A DNA stretch of 64,000 nucleotides. Origin: Planktosalinus lacus. GTDB taxonomy: Bacteria; Bacteroidota; Bacteroidia; Flavobacteriales; Flavobacteriaceae. Made by a program: the position numbers and the translations under genes. Positions 41,780 through 51,117 of the stretch are shown piece by piece. How positions within the stretch are numbered: the first letter of the stretch is position 1; every line of letters begins with the position of its first letter. The stretch is taken from the NCBI RefSeq assembly GCF_014640155.1, contig NZ_BMGK01000001.1, positions 372,001-436,000 on the forward strand, written 5' to 3'. Under the pieces are notes generated by a model, which did not search any database, was not told the origin of the DNA, and saw only the letters and a list, made by a program, of their open reading frames with translations.

Positions 41780-44700
41780 TTATTGATTCATTGAACGCTC
41801 CATAGAGTCAATCATTCTTAAAATCTCATCTTCATCTGGATATTCAAGTCCGGATGTGTCTGGTTCTTCCTCAAATGATTCCTCCTCGATATCGTTGGCA
41901 TAAAAATGTCTGAACTCTTGCAAATAAGTGTTGAAAGTTTCTGCTTCTTGTTTGAGTAATTCTTCGTTTTCGCTGTAAAGCAAAGTGCCAACAAGACTTC
42001 TGTAGCGCTCTACTTCCATCAAAATGGTTTCTATAAACCGCATTTGCAATCCATAATCCATGGTGCTGAAGTAGTCCATCTTTTCCTGGTATTTCTTCGA
42101 TACCTCTTGATACAATGCAACCCCTTTTGCTTCATTGCCAACTTCAAAATAGCCAGTAATGTAGGGTTCCAGTAAGGTGTAAAACCCATAATATTCAACG
42201 GGCATATGTTCCATGGCGAGATCTAAAACTCGTTCAGCTTTTTCAAGCTTTTCTTCCTTTAAAAGTTGCTCTGCCAGACGCGCCAGATTACTTCGGTAAC
42301 TGATTGCATTTTTTCTGGTTTCGGGGTCGTGGTAGATATCTGGACTACCCGAATTTCCCCAATCCCAATCCATTACAATGGCAAACATTTTTTCGCTGTC
42401 AATGCGTCCCATATCAAATGGGTTTTTCTTGTCTATGGGTGTTTTAATGGGCACAAGTTTATAAGCCATACCATCCAATTGCAAATAATCTTTCAACCAT
42501 AAATATTCTTCATCGTTAAAAGCACCACCTGTAAAATAAATGGGACGTTCCCAGTTGTTGTTGGCTATGATGTCAAACATCATCATTCTGTTTTTATACA
42601 GAATATCAGCTTTAATATTTACATCTATATAAGGGACAATGAGGTGAGCGTCTTTTTCATCCACTATGCCATTTCTTAAAACAGCTTCTTTATCAACAGG
42701 TATTCTTATGTTTTTTGATGGAAAAGTATGCACCATTTGTCCGCTTTGCATTTCAACTTTTAAACGTTGATCACTGTCATTTCCAATCCAATCCATCCAT
42801 TGGTTGATTGGAATGGTATCATCTGCTTTTATTTGCGGATGTTTCATGATATAATCCCGTGTTCCATATCTATACTGCTTATGCGTGAGCTGTGAAGGGA
42901 TTGGCGCACTTTCAAAAGCAGCCTTTTTCATATCATCAATGTACCAGTCTGTATTAAAAAGGCTGGTGTTGATAGGCCTTACGTCTCTTCTGTATTCTTC
43001 AATTCCCTGTGCATACCAGATAGCAAAGGTATCGTTGTCGCCAATAGTAAATATAATTCCATTGGGATCAACAGATGCAAGGTATTTTTTTGCCATTGCA
43101 GTGGCTGTATATCGATTGGAGCGATCATGGTCATCCCAGTTCTGACTTGCCAGCAATACCGGTGCAGCCAGCAATCCTGTTGCAATGACTAATGGCACTG
43201 CAATTTTGGGCTGAATGTATTTTTTTAGGATATCAAAAAGCGCATATACGCCAAAACCCATCCAGATTGCAAATACATAAAAGGAGCCCACAAGAGCATA
43301 ATCACGTTCTCGCGGTTCAAAGGGCCGTTCATTCAGGTACACTTTTAACGCCAGCCCCGTAAACAGGAAAAAAACCATTAAAACCCACCAGGAGTTTTTG
43401 TCTTTTTTATAGTGGAACACGACCCCCAATAAGCCTAAAATTAAAGGAAGGAAGTAATAGGTGTTTCGTGCCTTATTATTTTCAATGTCTGAAGGCAAAT
43501 TAGTTTGAGGGCCTAAGCGTGCTTCATCAATAAAATTAACACCACTGAGCCAATTTCCATTAAAGATGTCATTTTTCCCTTGAATATCATCTTGCCTTCC
43601 GGCGAAATTCCACATAAAATAGCGCCAGTACATATACCCGAACTGGTATTCAAAAAGGTAACGCATATTTTGAGTAAAAGTGGGTTTTTCTATATCGAGA
43701 AATTCGCCAAACTGCTGTAAGAAATTATGATAATCCTCACTGTCTAATTGACCTTGCTCATACTGACTTTTAAATGCTGCCACTTCACTTACTAAAGCTT
43801 GTTCGCCCTTGTATTGTCGTTTAACATCAAATTCCAAACCACCGGTTATTGCCAGATAGTTGGCTGCGTGTTCTGTGCTCCACATTCTGGGTAAAAAGGT
43901 TTTGTGGGCATCATCAAGGTTCATTCTTGCATTTTTATAGTTGTTTATTACAACATATTGTTTTGAATCTTCATCGCGCTCATAGTTTGGTTTATCATCA
44001 GTGTAAGGATTGTTTTGATCAATCCCGGCATACATTTCTGTAAACTGAGGCCCATAAAGTAAACTTTGCTCCCCATATTGTTCCCTGTTGTAATAGGCTA
44101 ATAATTCTTGTGCATCACTGGGTTTGTTTTCATTGATGACAGTGCCTGCATTGGCTCTGATGGGCAACATGATCCAGCTTGAAAAACCAACAAAAATAAA
44201 CATTATGCACAGCACTAAGGTGTTTAATTTTACATAGCCCTTTGAACGTGTGTATTTTAAAAGTAGCACAAATGCTGCAATCATGATCAAGCCTGCAATG
44301 ATAGTGCCTGAATCAAAAGGCATACCCATGGTGTTTACAAAAAACAGTTCAGATGCTGATAAAAAGCGCATCGTCATTGGTAAAAGGAATAAGAAAATAA
44401 ACAAAAGGACACCCACCACGACTAAATGTGCGACAATGAAATTTTTAATAGTAATGGTTTTGTAATTTTTAAAGTAGTATAACAATCCCATTGCAGGTAT
44501 TGTAAGCAAGCCCATAAAGTGAACTCCAAAAGAGAGCCCAATTAAAAATGCAATTAAAATAACCCAGCGGTTTCCTCTGGGAGTGTTCATGTCTCTTTCC
44601 CACCTCAGCGCTAGATAAAAGAGAGCAGCCATAAGAAAAGATGCCATGGCATACACCTCAGCTTCAACGGCACTAAACCAAAAGCTATCTGTAAATGTAA

Positions 44701-45094
44701 ACCCTAACGAACCTACAGCAGCACTTCCTAAGATTAAAATTTCTTTTGATCTGTCAATAGTTTCGTTTTTGGAAATAATGTTTTGAAGAATGATTGTAAT
44801 GGACCAAAACATAAATAAAATGGTAAATGCACTTGCAAAAACTGACATGAGGTTTACCATCAAAGCAATTTGAGTAACCTCTGAAGCAAATATGGAAAAA
44901 AATGCTCCCAATAACTGGTAAAGTGGTGCTCCGGGCGGGTGTCCTACCTCAAGGTTGGATGAGGTGGTAATGTATTCGCCGGCATCCCAAAAGCTTGCTG
45001 TGGGTTCAACAGTTAGCCAATAAGTGGTTAGTGCGATTAAAAAAACAAACCATCCACTGATGACATTCCATTTTTTAAAGTCAAAGTTTTTCAT
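41780..45094 (-). CDS. DUF2723 family glycosyltransferase-like membrane protein
   Basis: 1104 residues from ATG 45094; a TTG three codons upstream is a poorer start. The N-terminal part (about 10-650) has roughly 12 TM helices and the DUF2723 signature: LTTYWLTVEPTASFWDAGEY then HPPGAPLYQLLGAFFSIFA, resembling GT-C O-mannosyltransferases, whose acidic loop residue (D/E in FWDAGEY) is catalytic. The remaining C-terminal domain is soluble, with helical repeats in the last 170 residues. Probably transfers a sugar from a lipid carrier to exported proteins. Polysaccharide deacetylase follows after 4 bases. Confidence 0.87.
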   Translation of the reverse strand: MKNFDFKKWNVISGWFVFLIALTTYWLTVEPTASFWDAGEYITTSSNLEVGHPPGAPLYQLLGAFFSIFASEVTQIALMVNLMSVFASAFTILFMFWSITIILQNIISKNETIDRSKEILILGSAAVGSLGFTFTDSFWFSAVEAEVYAMASFLMAALFYLALRWERDMNTPRGNRWVILIAFLIGLSFGVHFMGLLTIPAMGLLYYFKNYKTITIKNFIVAHLVVVGVLLFIFLFLLPMTMRFLSASELFFVNTMGMPFDSGTIIAGLIMIAAFVLLLKYTRSKGYVKLNTLVLCIMFIFVGFSSWIMLPIRANAGTVINENKPSDAQELLAYYNREQYGEQSLLYGPQFTEMYAGIDQNNPYTDDKPNYERDEDSKQYVVINNYKNARMNLDDAHKTFLPRMWSTEHAANYLAITGGLEFDVKRQYKGEQALVSEVAAFKSQYEQGQLDSEDYHNFLQQFGEFLDIEKPTFTQNMRYLFEYQFGYMYWRYFMWNFAGRQDDIQGKNDIFNGNWLSGVNFIDEARLGPQTNLPSDIENNKARNTYYFLPLILGLLGVVFHYKKDKNSWWVLMVFFLFTGLALKVYLNERPFEPRERDYALVGSFYVFAIWMGFGVYALFDILKKYIQPKIAVPLVIATGLLAAPVLLASQNWDDHDRSNRYTATAMAKKYLASVDPNGIIFTIGDNDTFAIWYAQGIEEYRRDVRPINTSLFNTDWYIDDMKKAAFESAPIPSQLTHKQYRYGTRDYIMKHPQIKADDTIPINQWMDWIGNDSDQRLKVEMQSGQMVHTFPSKNIRIPVDKEAVLRNGIVDEKDAHLIVPYIDVNIKADILYKNRMMMFDIIANNNWERPIYFTGGAFNDEEYLWLKDYLQLDGMAYKLVPIKTPIDKKNPFDMGRIDSEKMFAIVMDWDWGNSGSPDIYHDPETRKNAISYRSNLARLAEQLLKEEKLEKAERVLDLAMEHMPVEYYGFYTLLEPYITGYFEVGNEAKGVALYQEVSKKYQEKMDYFSTMDYGLQMRFIETILMEVERYRSLVGTLLYSENEELLKQEAETFNTYLQEFRHFYANDIEEESFEEEPDTSGLEYPDEDEILRMIDSMERSMNQ

Positions 45095-45115
45095 CCATTC
45101 CAAGGTTTAAAGTGG

Positions 45116-45123
45116 CGAATTTA
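45116..45123 (-). promoter_or_regulatory. Weak -7 candidate of the DUF2723 gene (TAAATTCG)
   Basis: One mismatch to TAnnTTTG on the minus strand, 22 bases before the ATG. Confidence 0.35.
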
Positions 45124-45210
45124 CACATAATTATCGTATTCTCTTTATTGAAGATAAAAACTAAAAAAAACACTTTTTATTTTTTAAAGCAGTAATTTTT
45201 TAATAAATAG

Positions 45211-45241
45211 TTTGTAGAAGAAAAAGTTTGTTATAAATTTG
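45211..45241 (+). promoter_or_regulatory. tRNA-Gln promoter (TTTG, 19 bp, TAAATTTG)
   Basis: -33 TTTG at 45211-45214 and -7 TAAATTTG at 45234-45241 with a 19-base spacer; the tRNA begins 17 bases after the -7 element. Confidence 0.8.
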
Positions 45242-45258
45242 CAACCGCTAAAAAGCAC

Positions 45259-45331
45259 TGGCTCATGGTGTAACTGGCAACACGTCTGGTTTTGGTCCAG
45301 AAGAGTCTAGGTTCGAGCCCTAGTGAGCCAA
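45259..45331 (+). tRNA. tRNA-Gln (anticodon TTG)
   Basis: 73 bases. The acceptor stem TGGCTCA (45259-45265) pairs with TGAGCCA (45324-45330), discriminator A at 45331. The anticodon stem TCTGG/CCAGA holds the loop TTTTGGT with anticodon TTG at 45292-45294; the T arm is CTAGGTTCGAGCCCTAG. The 3' CCA is not encoded. Its own promoter and terminator flank it. Confidence 0.96.
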
Positions 45332-45437
45332 CTTTAGTAAGCCGGTCTGTTAATCACAGGCCGGTTTTTCATTTCTATTGGGTTTAGGGCGAGAAGCATG
45401 TCCCGAGCCTGTCGAGGGGAGCACCTAGTGAGCCAAC
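45319..45437 (+). repeat. Duplicated 3' end of tRNA-Gln
   Basis: CCTAGTGAGCCAAC occurs at 45319-45332 (end of the tRNA) and again at 45424-45437, 105 bases downstream. Between them are the tRNA terminator and a CCCGAGCCTGTCGAGGGG palindrome. A repeated tRNA 3' end is the classic mark of an integrated element's attachment sites, but here almost nothing lies between; a decayed second tRNA copy is the alternative. Confidence 0.65.
45341..45368 (+). terminator. Terminator of tRNA-Gln
   Basis: GCCGG-T-CTGT / ACAG-G-CCGG stem with loop TAATC and a T-run, 10 bases after the tRNA. Confidence 0.75.
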
Positions 45438-45473
45438 AAAAAAACCGATTAGAACATTCTAATCGGTTTTTTT
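45438..45473 (-). terminator. Terminator of the universal stress protein gene
   Basis: Stem AACCGATTAGAA / TTCTAATCGGTT with a CA loop, flanked by A and T runs. It ends 20 bases downstream of the minus-strand gene. Confidence 0.85.
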
Positions 45474-45492
45474 AATTTATATGGATATGATG

Positions 45493-46323
45493 TCAAATTT
45501 TAAAAGTAATGACGGGTCTCTTAGCGTGATTTACTAAATCTTCACTCACGCTTCCGTTAAAGAAATGAGAAAGCCCTTTTCTGCCGTGCGTGGCCATTCC
45601 AATGAGATCTGCGTCAATTGCCTGAGCATAATTCAAGACCCCTTTTTCTACGGAAGTGTCGTTGTAAATATTTAATGAATGGTTTTTAATTTCAATACCG
45701 CTTAAAAATTTGTCCATTACTTCTTTTGCTTCAATTGTTGTCAAGAAGTTGGTAGCGGTGTTTATAAATAACAAGTGCATTTTAGCGCCTACACTTTCGG
45801 CAAATTTTATGGCTTGTTTAAAAGGCTTTTTGCATTCTTCAGAAAAATCGGTTGCAAAAACAAAATTGTCAATTTTAAATTCTTTGAGTCCATTTTTGAT
45901 TACTAATACCGGTATATTTGAGGTTCTGACTACTTTTTCGGTGTTACTTCCAATAAACATTTCTTTAAAACCGCTGGCACCATGAGAGCCCATAATGATA
46001 AGATCTACTTCATTTTCTTTGGCAACTTCAATAATGCCGTCAAATGCTTCGTGGAATTGAACGGTTTCATACACTGTAATGCCTTCAAGGTAATCAGACT
46101 CCAACACTTCTTTGAATCGTTTGTGTGCCAGTTTCATAAAAAACAAAGCTTCGGGTAAACTACCCCCTGAACTTGAATTTGCCTGGTCAATTAAGTTTAA
46201 TGGAAGTTCTAACATATGAAGCAAATAAATTTCACTTTCGTGTTTTTTTGCCAATTGTGCTGCAACCTTAAGTGCCTTTTCGGCTTGAGGAGAAAAGTCT
46301 GTTGGGACTAAAATTTTTTTCAT
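45493..46323 (-). CDS. Tandem-domain universal stress protein
   Basis: 276 residues with two UspA domains in a row. Each keeps the ATP-binding pattern G-2x-G-9x-G-S: MGSHGASGFKEMFIGSNTE (first, about 130-148) and MATHGRKGLSHFFNGSVSE (second, about 245-263). Both begin with the strand and D-x-S motif of the family (ILVPTDFSPQAEK; FVFATDFSEECKK). Usp proteins support growth arrest and stress survival. It is divergent from rimP and is followed by a bidirectional terminator next to tRNA-Gln. Confidence 0.92.
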   Translation of the reverse strand: MKKILVPTDFSPQAEKALKVAAQLAKKHESEIYLLHMLELPLNLIDQANSSSGGSLPEALFFMKLAHKRFKEVLESDYLEGITVYETVQFHEAFDGIIEVAKENEVDLIIMGSHGASGFKEMFIGSNTEKVVRTSNIPVLVIKNGLKEFKIDNFVFATDFSEECKKPFKQAIKFAESVGAKMHLLFINTATNFLTTIEAKEVMDKFLSGIEIKNHSLNIYNDTSVEKGVLNYAQAIDADLIGMATHGRKGLSHFFNGSVSEDLVNHAKRPVITFKI

Positions 46324-46411
46324 TGAATTGTATTTGAAGAGGTTTAAAATTTAAGTTAAATTACAAAAAAAATTCAACTTCCATCCTTTTTTTTTAATGA
46401 GAATTAATTCT

Positions 46412-46419
46412 TATATTTG
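46412..46419 (+). promoter_or_regulatory. -7 element of rimP-nusA-infB (TATATTTG)
   Basis: Exact TAnnTTTG match. The transcript would start near 46425 and pass through a terminator-like hairpin before rimP. Confidence 0.65.
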
Positions 46420-46445
46420 CGCCATTGAAAAACAAGGTATTAGGT

Positions 46446-46471
46446 GAGGGGACGGCGAGTCCCCTCTTTTT
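46446..46471 (+). terminator. Attenuator-like hairpin in the rimP leader
   Basis: GAGGGGAC / GTCCCCTC, 8 perfect base pairs with a GGCGA loop, followed by five T, between the promoter and the rimP ATG (46482). An intrinsic terminator within the leader of an operon that contains nusA points to attenuation with NusA feedback. Confidence 0.7.
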
Positions 46472-46481
46472 ATAGATTAAA

Positions 46482-46949
46482 ATGTTGAAAGAAAAAGTTC
46501 TGCAGCTATTGGATATAGCATTAGAAGAGCATCCAAAATTGTTTTTGATTGATTTTAATATTGACTTAAATAACGATATTAAAGTAATACTGGATGGAGA
46601 TGAAGGAGTTTCATTGAGCGACTGCATTGCAGTGAGCCGGGCTATTGAGCACAACATTGACCGCGATGAATTTGATTTTTCACTTGAGGTTGCTTCAGCA
46701 GGTGCATCATCACCTTTAACAATGCCACGACAATACAAAAAAAATATTGGCAGAATTTTAGAAGTTAAAACCCTGGATGGTCAGACAGTTGAAGGAACAC
46801 TCACAGAGGTATCAGAAAATGGAATCAATTTGCAATGGAAAGCAAGAGAACCGAAACCGGTTGGAAAAGGAAAAATCACTGTTGATAAATCACTTGATAT
46901 CCCCTTTGAAAATATAAAAGAGAGTAAAGTAAAAATAATATTTAACTAA
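46482..46949 (+). CDS. rimP: Ribosome maturation factor RimP
   Basis: 155 residues; needed for 30S assembly. The N-terminal alpha-beta domain has LFLIDFNIDLNNDIKVILDG and VSLSDCIAVSRAIEHNID (about 50-67), then DFSLEVASAGASSPL, a RimP signature, and a C-terminal SH3-like domain with GQTVEGTLTEVSENGINL. First gene of rimP-nusA-infB, with a hairpin-containing leader. nusA starts 8 bases after its stop. Confidence 0.95.
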   Translation: MLKEKVLQLLDIALEEHPKLFLIDFNIDLNNDIKVILDGDEGVSLSDCIAVSRAIEHNIDRDEFDFSLEVASAGASSPLTMPRQYKKNIGRILEVKTLDGQTVEGTLTEVSENGINLQWKAREPKPVGKGKITVDKSLDIPFENIKESKVKIIFN

Positions 46950-46957
46950 GTACAGAT

Positions 46958-48193
46958 ATGGAAAATATCGCATTAATTGAATCTTTTTCAGAATTTAAAG
47001 ACGATAAATTTATCGATAGGGTAACTCTAATGGCAATCCTTGAAGACGTATTTAGAGCTACTTTGAAAAAGAAATATGGTGACGATGATAATTTTGATAT
47101 TATCATAAACCCTGACAAAGGAGATTTGGAAATCTGGAGAAACAGAACTGTAGTTCCCGATGGTGAAGTAGAAGACCCAAACCAGGAAATCTCTCTTAGC
47201 GATGCAAGAAAAATTGAACCCGATTTTGAAGTGGGAGAAGATGTTCCTGAGGAAGTTAAATTGGTCGACCTTGGAAGAAGAGCAATTTTAGCACTACGCC
47301 AAAACCTTATTTCAAAAATTCACGAACACGATAACACCAATATATACAAGCAATTTAAAGACCTTGAAGGCGAGCTTTACACTGCTGAAGTTCATCACAT
47401 AAGACACCGAGCAGTAATTTTGCTTGATGATGAAGGCAATGAAATTATTTTGCCAAAAGAAAAACAAATTCCCTCAGACTTCTTTAGAAAAGGAGACAAC
47501 GTTAGAGGTATTATTGAAAGTGTAGAGCTTAAGGGAAATAAGCCTGCCATCATAATGTCAAGAACAAGTAATAAATTTCTTGAGAAACTTTTTGAACAGG
47601 AAATCCCCGAAGTCTTTGACGGATTGATTACTGTCAAAAATGTTGTGAGAATTCCCGGCGAAAAAGCCAAAGTATCTGTAGATTCTTATGATGATAGAAT
47701 TGACCCCGTTGGAGCTTGTGTTGGGATGAAAGGATCAAGGATTCACGGGATTGTTCGTGAACTCGGAAATGAAAATATTGACGTGATTAACTATACTGCA
47801 AATACAAATTTGTATATTTCACGCGCTTTAAGTCCCGCAAAAATAACTTCAATTTCAATCAATGACGAAACCAAACATGCTGAGGTAACCCTCAAGCTTG
47901 AAGAAGTCTCAAAAGCAATAGGCCGTGGAGGTCACAACATTAGACTGGCAGGACAATTAACCGGCTACGAAATTGACGTGATCAGAGAAGGTGTTGAAGA
48001 AGAAGAAGATGTTGAATTAAGAGAGTTCTCAGATGAAATCGAAGGATGGATAATTGATGAATTTTCAAGAATTGGGCTTGACACAGCTAAACAAATATTA
48101 GAGCAAGACATTGATGACCTGGTTAAAAGAACCGATCTCGAAGAAGAGACTATCAGAGAGGTGATTAATATCTTAAAAGAAGAATTTGAATAA
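46958..48193 (+). CDS. nusA: Transcription termination/antitermination factor NusA
   Basis: 411 residues. It has an N-terminal RNA-polymerase-binding domain (FSEFKDDKFIDRVTLMAIL), an S1 domain (about 135-200), and KH1/KH2 with GACVGMKGSRIHGIVRELGNENID and IGRGGHNIRLAGQLTGYEID. A short C-terminal region ends with a helix-rich segment, without the two E. coli AR repeats. It modulates pausing and termination and may act on the leader hairpin of its own operon. Confidence 0.96.
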   Translation: MENIALIESFSEFKDDKFIDRVTLMAILEDVFRATLKKKYGDDDNFDIIINPDKGDLEIWRNRTVVPDGEVEDPNQEISLSDARKIEPDFEVGEDVPEEVKLVDLGRRAILALRQNLISKIHEHDNTNIYKQFKDLEGELYTAEVHHIRHRAVILLDDEGNEIILPKEKQIPSDFFRKGDNVRGIIESVELKGNKPAIIMSRTSNKFLEKLFEQEIPEVFDGLITVKNVVRIPGEKAKVSVDSYDDRIDPVGACVGMKGSRIHGIVRELGNENIDVINYTANTNLYISRALSPAKITSISINDETKHAEVTLKLEEVSKAIGRGGHNIRLAGQLTGYEIDVIREGVEEEEDVELREFSDEIEGWIIDEFSRIGLDTAKQILEQDIDDLVKRTDLEEETIREVINILKEEFE

Positions 48194-48241
48194 AAAACAC
48201 AACAGAAACAATTTCTGAAAATAAAAAAGTAAACATACTTT

Positions 48242-50989
48242 ATGGGTGAAGTAAACACAATGAGGTTAAACAAAGTTTTACGCGAATTCAATATTTCGCT
48301 GGATCGCGCCATGGATTTTCTAAAAACAAAAGGTGTAGAAATCGAAGCACGACCCACTACAAAAATATCAGAAGAAGTGTATCAAATTCTCTTTGATGAA
48401 TTTCAAACTGATAAATCTAAAAAAGTAGCCTCAAAAGAAGTTAGCGAAGAAAAGAAAAAAGAAAAGGAAGAACTTCGCCTGGCTCGAGAAAAAGAACAGG
48501 AAGACAAGCAAAAAGCTGCCGAAGCCAAAGAAAAAGAAGTCGTCAAGGCACAATCAAAGCTTGATGGTCCTAAAACTGTTGGTAAAATTGATTTGGACAA
48601 ACCCAAAAAAGAGCAAACTCCAAAAGAAGAAAAACCTGCTGAAGAAAAACCTGCTGAAGAAAAAATAGCAAAAGAAGAAAAACCTGCTGAAGAAAAACCT
48701 AAAGAAGTTGAAGAGCCCAAACCTTCTAAAAAGGAAGCTAAAGAAGAACCAAAAAAAGAAGTAAAAAAAGCAGAACCAGAAACTCCTGCAAAAGAAGAAC
48801 AGGATGGCTCAGCACTCACAGAAACCAAATACACCAAGTTGGATGGCCCCAACTTTACAGGCAAAACGATAGACTTAGAACAATTTAAAAAGTCAAAAAA
48901 GAAGCCCGAAAGACCAAAACCAAGTACCGGTGCTTCTAAAGACTCTAAAGACTCGAAAGATTCAAAAGGCAAAAGGAAAAGAATTACAAAAGAGCCAGCA
49001 AGAGGTGGTGCGGCATCGGGCGGTGCTTCCAGGGGCAAAACTTCCAAAGGACGTGGCAGGCAAATAACACATAAGGAAGAGCCAAGCGAAGAAGAAGTGC
49101 AAAAGCAAATCAAGGAAACGCTTGAAAAACTTCAGGGAAAATCCTCCAAAGGAAAAGCCGCAAAATACAGAAGAGATAAAAGAGATACACACCGTCAAAA
49201 GTCTGAAGATGAACTTGCAAGCCAGGAAGCACAAAGTAAAGTGCTTCAGGTAACAGAATTTGTATCTGTTAACGAACTTTCAACCTTAATGAACGTTCCT
49301 GTTACTGACATTATTTCTGCTTGTATGACACTTGGAATGATGGTGACGATGAACCAAAGGCTCGATGCAGAAACATTAACTATTGTAGCAGACGAGTTTG
49401 GGTTTGAAGTTAAATTTGTTACGGCCGATTCTGAGGATGCTGTTGTTGAAGAAGAAGTAAACCCAGAAGACCTTGAACCAAGAGCACCCATAGTAACTGT
49501 AATGGGACACGTTGACCACGGTAAAACATCTTTATTAGATTACATTCGTCAGGAAAACGTTATTGCAGGAGAGTCCGGGGGAATCACACAGCATATTGGT
49601 GCCTATGCAGTTCAGCTTGAAAATGGTCAGAAAATCACATTTCTGGATACACCGGGTCACGAAGCTTTTACAGCTATGCGTGCCAGAGGTGCCAAAGTAA
49701 CTGACCTTGCCATTATTGTTGTTGCTGCAGATGATGATGTGATGCCTCAAACAAAAGAAGCAATCTCTCACGCCCAGGCTGCAGGAGTGCCCATAGTGTT
49801 TGCAATCAATAAAATTGACAGACCCGAGGCAAACCCAGAAAAAATTAAAGAAAAACTTGCCGGAATGAACCTTCTTGTAGAAGATTGGGGTGGAAAAATT
49901 CAATCTCATGATATCTCTGCAAAACAAGGAACCGGTGTAAAAGAACTTTTAGAAAAAGTACTCCTCGAAGCCGAGTTACTTGAATTGAAAGCAAACCCAA
50001 ATAAACCTGCTACAGGAACTGTTGTTGAAGCATTTCTTGACAAAGGAAGAGGGTATGTGTCTACAATTTTAGTGCAATCAGGTACTTTAAATATTGGAGA
50101 TTATATCTTAGCAGGTCAACATAGCGGAAAAGTAAAAGCGATGCATGATGAACGTGGTCATAATATTAAATCTGCCGGACCGGCATCACCGGTTTCAGTT
50201 TTAGGGATTGATGGAGCACCTCAGGCAGGTGATAAGTTTGCTGTTTATGAAGATGAAAGAGAAGCAAAGGCTATTGCAACAAAACGCACCCAATTACAAA
50301 GAGAACAATCAGTTAGAACACAACGCCATATTACACTTGATGAAATAGGAAGACGTATTGCTTTAGGCGATTTCAAAGAGCTGAATGTTATTTTAAAAGC
50401 AGATGTGGATGGTTCTGTTGAAGCATTAACAGATTCTTTCCAGAAATTATCAACTGAAGAAATTCAAATCAACATTATACACAAAGCGGTTGGTCCAATA
50501 ACTGAAAGTGATGTATTATTAGCTTCGGCTTCTGATGCTGTGATAATAGGATTTAATGTGCGCCCAATGGGTAATGCCCGACAAATTGCAGATAAAGAAG
50601 AAATTGACATCAGAATGTATTCCATTATTTATGATGCGATCAACGATCTTAAAGACGCGATGGAAGGGATGCTGTCACCGGAATTGAAAGAAGAAATTAC
50701 CGGTACTGCTGAAGTTAGAGAAACATTCAAAATCTCAAAAGTTGGAACCATTGCAGGTTGTATGGTAACTAGTGGAAAAATCATCAGAAATACCGGTATC
50801 AGGATTATTCGCGAAGGTGTTGTAATCCACACAGGAACTCTTGCTTCACTAAAACGCTTTAAAGATGATGTGAAAGAAGTTTCTAAAGGCTATGACTGTG
50901 GGATCCAGATTAAAAATTACAATGACCTTGTAGAAGGTGATATAATTGAAGGATTCCAAGAGGTTGAAGTCAAGAAAAAACTAAAATAA
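48242..50989 (+). CDS. infB: Translation initiation factor IF-2 with long charged N-terminal region
   Basis: 915 residues. The N-terminal IF2_N helix domain ([20 protein letters not shown]) is followed by about 280 residues of low-complexity Lys/Glu/Pro/Ala repeats ([14 protein letters not shown]-like and [14 protein letters not shown]), then a second IF2_N domain. The GTPase domain has G1 GHVDHGKT (422-429), G2 [10 protein letters not shown]3 DTPGH and G4 NKID. IF-2 places initiator tRNA on the 30S subunit. An ATG at 48260 is an alternative start; 48242 is used here. A strong terminator follows. Confidence 0.96.
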   Translation: MGEVNTMRLNKVLREFNISLDRAMDFLKTKGVEIEARPTTKISEEVYQILFDEFQTDKSKKVASKEVSEEKKKEKEELRLAREKEQEDKQKAAEAKEKEVVKAQSKLDGPKTVGKIDLDKPKKEQTPKEEKPAEEKPAEEKIAKEEKPAEEKPKEVEEPKPSKKEAKEEPKKEVKKAEPETPAKEEQDGSALTETKYTKLDGPNFTGKTIDLEQFKKSKKKPERPKPSTGASKDSKDSKDSKGKRKRITKEPARGGAASGGASRGKTSKGRGRQITHKEEPSEEEVQKQIKETLEKLQGKSSKGKAAKYRRDKRDTHRQKSEDELASQEAQSKVLQVTEFVSVNELSTLMNVPVTDIISACMTLGMMVTMNQRLDAETLTIVADEFGFEVKFVTADSEDAVVEEEVNPEDLEPRAPIVTVMGHVDHGKTSLLDYIRQENVIAGESGGITQHIGAYAVQLENGQKITFLDTPGHEAFTAMRARGAKVTDLAIIVVAADDDVMPQTKEAISHAQAAGVPIVFAINKIDRPEANPEKIKEKLAGMNLLVEDWGGKIQSHDISAKQGTGVKELLEKVLLEAELLELKANPNKPATGTVVEAFLDKGRGYVSTILVQSGTLNIGDYILAGQHSGKVKAMHDERGHNIKSAGPASPVSVLGIDGAPQAGDKFAVYEDEREAKAIATKRTQLQREQSVRTQRHITLDEIGRRIALGDFKELNVILKADVDGSVEALTDSFQKLSTEEIQINIIHKAVGPITESDVLLASASDAVIIGFNVRPMGNARQIADKEEIDIRMYSIIYDAINDLKDAMEGMLSPELKEEITGTAEVRETFKISKVGTIAGCMVTSGKIIRNTGIRIIREGVVIHTGTLASLKRFKDDVKEVSKGYDCGIQIKNYNDLVEGDIIEGFQEVEVKKKLK

Positions 50990-51012
50990 TATATTTAAAT
51001 AAATCTAAAATA

Positions 51013-51045
51013 AAAATGCTGTTCAAAACTGAACAGCATTTTTTA
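51013..51045 (+). terminator. Terminator after infB
   Basis: AAAATGCTGTTC / GAACAGCATTTT stem (12 bp) with loop AAAACT and a following T-run. Confidence 0.9.
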
Positions 51046-51117
51046 TGAGCCATCATTTTAGTTTAAAATTTGTAACATTAAAAAAAAGAACCCGTCTTTT
51101 ACTTAAAGATCTCATTG

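Noticed and set aside
48403-49113. Long minus-strand frame opposite infB
   Set aside because: It is the mirror of the low-complexity Lys/Glu region of IF-2; Ser/Phe-rich antisense frames arise from such composition.
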